Below the pieces are notes generated by a model. The model made no database searches. It had not been told where the DNA came from and saw nothing but the letters and a program-made list of their open reading frames with translations. This document shows positions 25,301-37,300 of a stretch of 64,000 nucleotides of DNA, in pieces. The position numbers and the translations under genes were made by a program. Within the stretch, counting starts at the first letter, position 1, and the number at the start of each line of letters is the position of its first letter. Location of the stretch: NCBI GenBank assembly GCA_014338405.1, contig JTDE01021385.1, positions 84,518 to 148,517 on the forward strand. The letters are read 5' to 3'. The DNA is from Paragonimus skrjabini miyazakii. Its lineage: Eukaryota; Platyhelminthes; Trematoda; Plagiorchiida; Troglotrematidae.

Positions 25301-28300
25301 TCAACGCTAAGTTATGACACGTCAGTAAGTTAAAAACACGAGAAGGCTCTGCAGATGACACTTTTGAATCAAATGAGTTATCATCCCAAGTTCGATGCCA
25401 CATTTCTCGTTACCAGATTGCAATTAAGGAACACGTTTGTGGTCTTCTACAACGACTGTTTATAGGTATCTTGTATGAACTGTAGAACCTAATTCTTCAT
25501 CTGCTACAAAGTAGTCAGTGCGTGATAGACGACGAACACATATCATCACATATGTGGTGGAGTTAATTGCAGTCCACTGCTTTGTGTCCCTACGACGCAA
25601 TGTATCTGTCAAGATCATTTATAGGTTGGTATTATACATAGTTCATCAAGTCAAATTTACCAGCTGTTTTAGCTGGTTAGAGGGATGGCAGCGGATCTCG
25701 CTTGAACCCATTAGCCTCACCATTGATAATGAAGTGCCTATCAGATAGCAAATCATTAACGGCAGTACTAAAGAAAAGTTCGCTATGGTCGCTAGTTAGC
25801 GGGACAAATATTGTTGATTCTCAAACAGTAGTGTATAGCATGAAATCTAAGCCCGCAATTAACTGTCGGTTATATTTTTCGTAGCTCCTCTCGAGTTAGC
25901 GGATAATTAGATAATCGTCCTATGGTTGGCGGATTTGCTATAAACATTCAATTGAAGATGAAACTACGGCATAGGCTTTCTAGACTTCTGAAAGCTTGTT
26001 CAGTTTTAGAGAACAGCTGAAAAATGAACCTACCCTTCCGACCAACCTTCCTGCACAATCTCTCAATATCACTTGGGGGAATATGCCCACGACCCGGCAA
26101 GTTCAAGTGAACAAATAGTGCGAAACCTTGTGACGTTGGATACTCTATTATTTGGTCTTGTGCCGTAACATGCTGACTTCTACCGTTCACTCTTTCTTAT
26201 TGTACTTTCTCCCAGTTCTCATAATCTGAAACCTCAAAACAACTTTTTTAAATTCTAATACTGCAAACCTGTTACCTTCTCCGATGAGACCGAATTGTGA
26301 AGAATCAGGGTTTTGATTGGATTCAAGCCAGTGACAGAAACAACATGCTCAAACGCTGTAAGCGACCTTCCAGTTCACCAATGGCGTTGGTGGAATCCAA
26401 CGTGAACTGTTCGAGAAATCCTGCTGGGAGAGTCGATCCACCGGATCATTTGGTAGATTCCATATGAGACAGTGAGACGGGTGGGTAACAGAGTGCAACT
26501 GTCAAACTTCCGAGTTCTTGGCGTAGCTCAGTTTGTACGACGCTTACCACGTTTTGGCATGGTGTTTCTGTCGCTGGCTCGAATCCAGCGGAAGCCACAA
26601 CGGGAATCATTAACAAGTTGAGCAATGTTTTAATTATTGGAAGGAATTACTCACAAGCTGATATGGCCGAAATTTCCACGGGATAATTTGGTTGTGCCTA
26701 ATACTAGGTCGATGTTAGAGTGGTCAACACGGTTGCCCCATGAATGTGTGACCGGAGTTCTAGTCTTGGCATTAAGGATATGCTGTACTGATGAGCTCTA
26801 AAAGGAGCAAACTTCGAGTTTAGTGCTTTACATGAGGCTGGTTGAATAGTCTATCTGAATGCGAAAGCTGCGATTGAATGTAATTGATGTTCAATTTACA
26901 TGAAGACTAGAATCCCCTACAACCCACCAGTGATCAGAATATCGCTGAACAAATTAATGATTCCTGCAATTTCAACTTACCTGTTTGAAACCTGAGCATG
27001 AAATTAGACACCAACAGCCCTTTGAGTTTTTCAAACGCTTGTTCATTCAACTTCCAGTCAATCTTTACATCTGGTACAGTTTGTGGATATGTGCTAGCTG
27101 ATGTACTCAGTGAGCTCAATCAACTCATGTTTATATTGATCTGGTCAGTAGTTTCGATGACTATCTAATATGACTTCTTGTTTGTTCCATTTTACTACAG
27201 ATATTGGGCATCTCTAAGGAACCTTGTCCTGTCTTTGTTGAATGCAATGCGCAGCATTCTTAGTCTGCTGTTCCTTCTGTTTCTATTCATGCTGATTTTT
27301 GCCCTGTTGGGGATGCAGCTTTTCGGCGGAGAGTGAGTTATGATAGTAGATGCGTGCGTGCACGTGTGTGTTCATTTTCTGTGTGCATATGGATGGATGC
27401 GGAAATGTCAATCCATTTACTAGGCTTTGTAAAATCACGACTAAAAGAAACAAACAGTTTCGTGAATATGATCGTATGCATTTTATTCAAGCTATTCTTA
27501 CATAATCCTTACGTCACTCACCCTGTGTAAACGTTAGTTTAGACAGAAAGTTTTTCAGTGTGTTCATCACGATTCATGTATACATTATTTTGGTTGACTT
27601 TCAACCCCATGTGATTAGTGAGGGTTCTAACTTAATAGTGATATGAAATCCTGATTGCCTTTGGTTATAATGTATCCGATATCTGAAACTACATATTTAC
27701 ATTTTTGACTCTGAAGAATTCAATGGGTTTGTTCTTGCTCTATTACCGATCTGATAAACCATATCAAATTGTCATATGGAGGTTTTCATGATTGATTGAT
27801 TGACATTTCTTATCAAACCAGGCTACCTCACGGCTGATTTACTCTACTTATAGATGACTTTCTTATAATGCGGAAACAGAATAAGATTTTGATAAACTTG
27901 TTAACCTTTCCAACTGAAAGTCAAATTGTTCTTCCACATTCAAAACATTATTGTATAATCGTTCACCGGTTGCTATGCAGCAAAGAAGGTTGAACGTATA
28001 ACGAAGCAATCCTACAAAAATATATGTTGCAGTCATCTTTTGTCTCATCAACAGTCTGAGTGAAAACCTAACTAAACAGAAAGACAAGTAGACAAAATAA
28101 GTAGACAAGAACTACGTACTTAGCTTGAATGAATCATCCAAGTTTGTTTACAAATACCGGTAACACGTAACCTCGTAAAGAGCACAGTGATTTCCATCAG
28201 ATTGGTTAACCAAATTTTATGCACACAAAGAACTTTAGTCGAGTTGTTAGTTTCTCATGATCAAGCATCATACGACTTTGACTTGTAATGACCGATTATA

Positions 28301-31300
28301 AGTAACATACACTATTCAGCAAGATGTAAACATTTAGTGGAAGATGGCATTCGTTTAGTACTAATTAACTATTCATTTATCAAATGATTTGTAATCAAAC
28401 TCGAGTACCAAAATTCGCAAACATTTCGAATGTTGATATGTATGATGAAACTGAACAGTGATAAAGTTGTTTGTCTAAAACATACCTTCATTGTTTACGA
28501 AAACGTGAAGAGTGCAAACAAACGAAAAATGATGGGTGATGGAAGAGCTGATAAACAAGCGACTATTTGAAATACACGCGCGTAATTCCAACACCAATGT
28601 ACTAACCAAGAGTCACATAAATGCTCGTGAGCATCATCAGGTTCTGCCAGTGAATTTGTGTAGTCATACGGGTTGAGACAAGCAAATGCGTAATGAGCAA
28701 ATGACATACGATCAACCAAAGAGGTCTAGTGGGTGTAGAGTAGACAGCAGGGCCTTACAGTTGAAGACCGGTGGGATAGACTTACAGCTAGAAGTACTAT
28801 TTCTGGGTTTAAAATACAAACTGCCGCCAAACAAAGCCAACCGGTTAACGATGGAAGTTCAGTTTCAAAGTCTATACAACCGGCTAAAAAAGCTGTCTTC
28901 CCCTTCGACAGAAATTACTGGTTAATTTCGTGCTAAAATGGTCATTGTTTCGCATCCATTTCTATCGTCACCCATCCGATAGCACTGTTCACCACTCCCT
29001 GAAAATTTTGAAGCCATCAAACAACTGAGACGGATGCAAGAAGTGATATTTCTGAAACCAGACAAATGCGCTGATATTTTAATCATGAATAAAGCAGTCT
29101 TGATAAAACTTACTATAGGCAGCCAGTGGCATTCAAGTACGACCACTGTCAGTGAGAAGGTATGAACGGGTATTGTGAAATTTAGACATCCACAAAAGCC
29201 GTACAATTGACACTAATCAGCCCTTCGACTGCAAGCAGCCGTTTTGAGTTTACTAATTTATTCGTTATTGCATGCTTTCTATATCCATTGTTTAACGTTG
29301 AGTCAAACCAGTTTGAGCATCCGACAGGCGATTTAACAAATCATATATGAGACTCTCAGCGGCGGTTAAAAATACACTTTCATAATGAACAATAACACTT
29401 AATTGCAACAACGGAGGGACTTGCGTTGAAAATACAATGATAATTTCTAGGACATGTTAAACTTCTTTCACCCACAGAGCATACGGTGACAGGTAACCTT
29501 AGGTAAACTTTCTACTTGGGATTTTTTTCAATGTTTTATTTTACTTACTGTGAGATTCGAACTATTGATTGGTCAGATTGGAATCATATAGATAACTCAT
29601 CATTTCTCAACGGTCATTACTGTTTAGCGAATGTTTCCTGTCACTAGAAGCTTGCTGAAAAGTTCACAAAGGAAAAGTTGTTGAGACAAATCGAGTGATA
29701 ATCAGGTCATTTTATTTATCAATAGTAATATCAGAATTTCAGTAAACAATTTTTAAGTGCAAACTCGCTATGTCAATCGTTCAAAACCATTCTATTTGAC
29801 TCACTTCTGAACCTAGCTGTACATCATCAACCTATGTTCTTCTGCTATAATAATAACAATTCATCCTAAGATAATAGAATAACTCCGCCGTATTTTAACC
29901 GTCACGTTGTTGACTTCCTTGACAACCAAAGTCAAGCTTATGGGTTCACACCGTTGTGACTGTAAAAGCCGCATGGCCTGGTAAGTTATTTATTACACAG
30001 AATCCCTTGTAACTTGTGAAAGCATAGAACTGCGAATGTGTACACTCCTTTGCATGGCTGATGTGTATCCACACCCGTTGGGCAACAGTGTATCGTTATT
30101 CATCTTGCTGACACGTTTCCCATATTGCATGCACACGGTTGCAATTGTAGCATCTGTTATCTCGCCTTCTAGGCACACAGACCTTTCCTTTTGTCCCCTA
30201 GCTCATGTACGATACTACTCACGAATGAAAATGCTAGTTATTCGGCTACACTGTGAATACGGTATTTTTTCTTGGAGCTTGGTTAACTCTTTGTGTTACA
30301 CGTACTATTTAGACTTTCCTCGCAGTGTTCTTATTTGTCCTGCCTTTGGTCAGCTCACTAGTAATCCACTAGTTGATTTGACGAAACAATATTAGTTAAT
30401 ATGCAATCAAACTATAAACCGACTTCCAGTTGACAGCTTCCACCGTGTTCACTGTCCCCATAAAATGAACAGCAACAAATTGGTCTTTTATTTCGATTGT
30501 GACAAACACGCGTAACGGGTAACACCGATTGTATATTACTATCCATACTGTTGGTGATCATGTCTTCATGAGCTTGACTTCAACGGAACAGAGATGTTTT
30601 CTGTGTTTTGGATGAATCAGCCCCTTCCGGTATCCTAAGTAACCGTAACCTTGCATATAATCTATGTCTGATATCACACGTTTGGCTGACCACCATTCGT
30701 AGTTCAAACCACAGAACACACACGAAATGAGTGTGTTGTGATATTTCAATCCGGCCGGACTGATAAGATCTCCCAGTATTACTGGTAATAGCAGACAATT
30801 TAAACATTCTGTCATGACAACATGTTATCCTTTGTTTGAAAGTCTCATTACCGTGATCTTAATTAAATGTCAACAGCACCTTTGTTATCTTCCAAACTGT
30901 GGTCGAGCATTTGGATTTGATTATTCGGTCATGCCTATTGTGAGGTTGCTGACATTGTGGTTAACACGCTAGTCTCACAAGCATGAGGGTCAGAGTGTAA
31001 ACTCCGATGCGGACAAGGATATGCACTACTGATGAGCTCTAATAAGAGCGAAACTCGAGTCTAGTGCTTCCTTTCGAAGTGGGCTAGACGAAAGGCTTAT
31101 CTGAATGCAAAGGCCGCGATCGAGTGTGAGTGGTGTTCAATTTTGAAATAACTTATATATGGTACCACGGTATGGGCAGTTTCAGTTACATTATTATCAG
31201 CCAACCAAATCTTATAATGTTTGTTTCATCGTTGTTTGGTGTACAGGTATTCATTTTTAAACTAAATTTAACTTCACTCGGTTATCCGTCAATGCTCAGA

Positions 31301-34300
31301 GAAGGCCATGCGATTGATGCAACGTTTTAAAGTTTGTAGTAAACATCAAGAAAATATAACTTACGATATCTGGCCCATTTCATAAGAAAAATGATACCAT
31401 TCTCTGAATTTGTCCGGGTTTTACGCTATCTTCGGTATTCTGAGATTTCGAATTTTAATTTCGTTGGAGTTCTATTGAATGATTCAAAAGTGACTGCAGT
31501 AGTTTAGACACGACTGGTATGTGTTTACGTCACATTATTTAACCATCTAGCATGAGTAGGATGACGGCACTATTCAAGAGAATCGCCGAGAGGAGTGGAG
31601 AAGACATCCAGATTGAGAGATCGATCTTTTTATCCCGCCCGAGAGTTGCAGCATACATAGCTGACTGGTTCAGTTAACTACGCAGTCCTGCTGGGGCCAA
31701 GCTTTTTCTGCAACCTGTGACATCCGTCACAGTTAGCTTCCAATCAAGAAGGCAAAAGTTCTTGTGACTAACCAACGCCAGTTCCCAATAAATTACAACT
31801 GCTGTACGTCTCATAAGGCAGTGGACACACAAGAGTACAGATACCAATTCAACTGGATTTGAGTAATGGGGGCTGAAAATTTACCCCGAATGATATACAG
31901 TAGATTGAACGGTATAGATACAACCATATTGTATAAGAACGGGACTAACAATGGAACATGGCTGGAGTTATCACACAGTCAGGTGACGGAATTGTGCACC
32001 AAATAGTTACTACCCTTAAAACAACGCCTGTGGTAAATTGTACCATTCTAACTAGCATAATATTCTTTGTTTCTTACTGACGTATTGGTGGTTTTGTCCT
32101 CTCTTGATCACGTGTTCATCACGAATCTTATGCAATTACTACCGAGTTCTAGGTGGTCGTAAATCCAATGGCATTTCTTAGAAGACTGCAAACGATACGG
32201 TGCAGCCTTGTCTAAAATGTATTGGGTACAAACTTGGCTTACCAGTGAAAATGTATACCAACACCAGATATAATTATTGAAAGTTATTTCAGTATTTTAT
32301 TTAATAACAAGTGTTACGGTTTAATGCAGACCAATCAGCATAACGTTGGTTGAACTTAATATCCTCCTGGAGTCCATTAGCAATGGTTCAACTCATTAGG
32401 AAATAAATTGAGAACACAGCATGATACTAATTCTTGTACTTCCCGTTTATTCATCTGACAGGTTTAACTTTGACGATGGGAAACCGAGCCAAAATTTTGA
32501 CACATTCGTCAAGGCTTTATTGACAGTGTTTCAGGTGGGTTCTACATTTTCAAATTATGAATAAATATTACTTAAGTAGTCGGGACTACAGAGGAAAAAT
32601 TCAGATTTATTTGCTCGTTAAATTCGTTTTGAGGTGAAGTGTGGAACCGGCCAAACCGTTATGCCACTGGTAACTATATATCAGTTATTGGGGATCTGCT
32701 GTGACCAAAGGTCATTTAGCACCTACAAGACTGCTGGATTCAGCCGTACACTTCCGATTCCCAATATATATCTATATCTTTGCGTATACAAATTATGAAA
32801 AGCCCGATATGAACGTGGCAACACTTCCTGTGGTCACTAAACATACTGGAGATAGTGGACGCGAGTAATCGTTCAGCTGCCTCCATTCATTATTCTACAC
32901 TTCAAGGTCATTTGGCTTGGATCACTTCTAAAATCGTAGGTTGTTTTTGCAGGTTTGTGACGCTTTCAGCAAGCGCCACTTTGAATGTCGCCAAATATAG
33001 TTCGATTCATCATGCAGGCTCTTATTCTGTTCTTAGCTGTTGCCGTTGATTTCAAACCAGGTTGGAGATAAATATAGCAGTCCACCTTACAGAGTCTTTC
33101 CAAGAAAGGCAATTCATTGGGGTATTTCACGTTGATCGAGTACTATGGAGGGACCGTCCCAAGACAGGATCGCAAACCACGGTCTTGCCCTAGCTTTGGT
33201 GTTCCCCCCACCGAAACCGCGAGTATTAATGCACGCAATATTAGTTCTTGAAATCTGAGATGGATCTGTTAAAAAAAACTAACTTCATCAGTCTGCCAAC
33301 AGTTCGGATTCTACGATGCCGTTTGTATCGTTAACTCGTTCGTTAGTAGGCGGCGTCGGATTAAATACGTTCCTTGATTTCCATCCATGTAACTCGTGTG
33401 TATTTGACAGGCGATCCGTAAATCTTGCTTGACAAGACACCAGCAACCAGCGAACGAGGAACGTGGGATAGTTGAGACTACTTTCATGAACCAACCCATT
33501 TCTGTTTCGAAGGTAATACAATACGCAAAGAAATTGCATAGTTCATGTTCAATAGAAACGGTCTACACGAGGTTCGACAGTCAGGGTAGGAGACAAGTCA
33601 TACAAATGGACATAACAAAGCTTTTCAAAATGATAAAACGCGCTCTCTGTTGGCGTCTTACATACTGTCTATCCTTTTCCTCGATCCTGTCAGTAGTCCT
33701 ACAAAACTCATCCCGTTCTTCTACCCTAAAGCTAGTTGGATCAAAGATTACCAGTTCTTCAGCAAAGCGTATGCCCATTTAGTTGAGAATGTCACATGCC
33801 GTACTTGGACATCCACAGAACGATGCACCTGAACAAATGTTTACCTGCGGACCCATGTGTTGATGATAAGTGCAACGCGATAAACCATTGCTGAACATCC
33901 GTTTACAACGACCAAGTAATTTGACGCAAATAGCCAAAAAATGTCGGTCGGAAAATCCGAATCATCTCACGGTATTCGTTGTGGATTGCATCGTCAATGA
34001 TTACAAAAATGGAATTGATAATACAATTTTTTCAACCTATAGACGAGAACATTCAGAAACAGTATGTAACATTTCAGTGTACTTTGAAAAGGTTTAAACT
34101 CGGAGGTCTGCCGAAACAAAAATTAACAAATCTCACATACATTTGTCACAATTAGTTTAAACAAACGCGTGAGCTCCAACAAGACTTTGAAGTAGTGTAA
34201 ATCGAAAAATACTTGTAATCAGTGCAACGTGCATACGGTGTCATATCACATTATTCTATCTGACAGATTTCCTAATTAGTTAGCGCAAAAGGATTTGTGA

Positions 34301-37300
34301 ATTGAACTGATGAGCTTGCTAATCTAACTGGATGTATCCCTAACATAATTACACTTATAAAGAGTGTTATTCACAAACTTATACTGTAAGATCCGGAAGA
34401 ATGATCTTCCAAAATAGTGTCTATAAGAGAAGACAAAAATCTGAGTTTGCAGAATGTATGTGCGAATATTTCGCCTCATTTGTGAGAATGGTAATCGCAG
34501 TTAACCGCATGTGTATTAGCAAAACCAAACGGTTTAGTGATAAGCGAAGAGATTAAATCTTTCAAGCAGAACAAGACACGCCATATGCACATGCACACGT
34601 TCGTTTAATCTAAGTCTGTTTTTGTGGTCCAGACAAATTAGCAATAAATTCACGTGCTTTGTAGAAAGAATTAAGGCTTTTGGTGTGTAGGGACTCTGCA
34701 CGGAATAGTAATCGATTGCTCTTAGTTACGTCTAACAACATGCAGTGCCTGGCTGTTGCTCCACAGACCAAATTAATTCACTTTTTATGGAATCGAGAAA
34801 TCGTCTATTCACGGAAGAAGTGGACGAAATCAATGTGTATGTGTTACTAATAAATAATGTATGTGACCCAGTTCACCAGTAACGATAGAAGACATACTTC
34901 GCGAGATGTTAACATCTTGCGAAGTATGTCCTCTATCGTTACTGGTGAACTGGATCAAGGGAACTCAGTGTTTTAAATAATGTAGGTGACTCGATACGTT
35001 AACAGTAACGCCAGAACAACATAACTGATAAGTTCGTTCGCATGTGGAACTTACTTTGTTGGAACAAGCAACACACCAAGCCTAGTCCATAAAGCAGCCA
35101 AAAGTGATATGATTGCGCAACAGTTCTTGACTTTTCGGATAAATTTAAGTATTTCAAGTCTTATAATTAAGCTTTCTGAAGTTTAAATCGACAGTGAGTT
35201 AACCATAGGGACTTATGTCATATAAACGATTGATCGGGTTAATTGGTCACACACTACTCTATTCTATCCCCATTTGTTGCATTCAAATTGTTTATGTTTA
35301 CCTGTATTGCGCAGTTAAGGGACGGGTTTTTTCCATAACTCCTGCTCTAAACACCAGATATAGATTAAAACTAAACCGTTCTACTTATGGTCTGTTGTCA
35401 AGTGTCGCCGAGCTGCTTCAAATCAATGTTAGAATCGTTTGTCTTCAGCCGGTCGGATGCCTATTGTTCTACGATTGTTTGTTGTGGCTTAAGAGTCTTA
35501 ATTCATCAACTCAGAACGTCTTAACATCCCTTTCTCACCTGTTCTTATGACATGCGTTCATCCGGTTGCTTTCGAAAGGACTGAAGAGTTTAAGCCACAA
35601 GCAGAGTGTAATCATTAAAACTTCACCTCAGTTCAATGGGAATAAATTGTTTTTTTCTCTAACATCACCGAAATAATTTAAGCTGATATATTTGTGTGAG
35701 TAACAATTAGTGCATGTTGTATTCCATAAATTTGCGTTACTGTTAAGTACTAGCTCCTTCTTCGTTTCATTAAACAGTATTTGAAATCACTCACGCTACT
35801 GTGATTGTTTTTTACTTACACGGAACGGTGTGAAACAGAGTTTGCCATTGAACACATATGACCAAACCCCGGAGACACCATAGACGCATTGATGTCAGGT
35901 TAGCTCGTCCTCATTGGGTGAGATAAAACTGAATAACGATGTACTACTGCTAATGTTCAAGTAGGTCAATTTGTTTTTACAAAAAAAATACGTATTTTAA
36001 TGCATCGTTCATTCATGCACCATGTTTAATCCGTGGAGCGCACATTGACTTCCGTGAAATTGTGCAACCGGTGTCTTTCTGCTGCGACGACGATTGGAGC
36101 AAGTGCCTGATAATATGCCACGCTTACTTTAACGAAAATTGTGGTACATATACCTAATCGATGAGCCACGTATACAACATCGACTGAAATGTGCAGGACC
36201 CTATGGTACTTGGAGAGACTGTCACTTTCAACAACGAAAATAAGCTTCAACTTGAGGGGTCACTTTTGTATCGGTAAATTAGAGACCTCATACGGTTTAG
36301 GAGCTTATTAACGTGTTGCAACAAGAAGTACAAAGGTAAGGGAAAAACTGTAGACTGTTGTAGGCATGCTTTACTCTGCAAGTTGACTGTACTATGATAT
36401 TTTGCCAGCAGAATCAAGGGTTAAATCGGTAAGGTCACGAGACGCAGTTCAACCAGGGGTAGACAGTTACAAAGTTACGAGATCCCTAGTGTGGCAACAG
36501 TAGTGAATCATGCAAACGAGTTCACTGTAGAAACACCTAATCGTTACATGCGTGCACACAATTAACAGGACATAACAGTCTCAATGTTTAACCAGTTGGC
36601 TGGTGCGTCCTAATCAAGGATTAGAAACAATTCATTCACTATCATTAAAACGGCTGCCAGTCGCTGGTTGGAATCATACCGCAGGAATTTTGCGTCAACT
36701 TTCTAAAGTTTTTAATAAAATAAACGTGTTCTTTCAAGATTAGCTGAAAATTCATAGCAAATACGGGTCTCACATTTCTTCGGATCTCGCTCACGTACAT
36801 TAGTTTAAAAACACTTGCATTATTATTACGTAACACGTGTTTTTTAACACTGTGTCTCCTTTTAACTACTTCGATCAGTTCCGTCATCCAACCCAGTCGC
36901 TACCTAGGAACAACTTAGCCAAACCTGTGTCCTCCCATAGGTCTACGTCGACCGAAATTAACAATCAATAGCGCTTATCAGCTATGCTACACTCAAATTG
37001 ATAGATTACTATCACCAATCCACTTAGTCGAATTATTCAACAGCCTGAGCTTTTGTTATTATTCTATAAACGGTATTCTTCTACTGAACATCCAAAGATC
37101 AAATTGAGACACCAATGACCGGTGGGCAAAAATGTACCCGAACAAAGTTTTGTCGTTACAGCAGTTTATAGGCAAATCTAATTCTATGATCAACGAAACA
37201 TTATAGCTATTTTAAACGAACTCATCAAGACCAACGTTGAATATGACAATAAGAGTATAGAAACACAGAAAGCTCAGTATTATTATCCCGCTTGTGAAAC

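Noticed and set aside
30558..30815. Minus-strand frame of 85 codons (CVFCGLNYEWWSAKRVIS)
   Set aside because: Looks less random than its neighbours but matches no family that I can name, and has no second copy here.
33288..34097. Cluster of open frames on both strands
   Set aside because: No known domain and no consistent frame; could be an old repeat but nothing supports a class.
35215..35550. Open frame of 111 codons faintly like the C-terminal end of a retrotransposon reverse transcriptase
   Set aside because: Only a vague pattern (VRIVCLQPVGCLLFYDCLLW) with no second motif.
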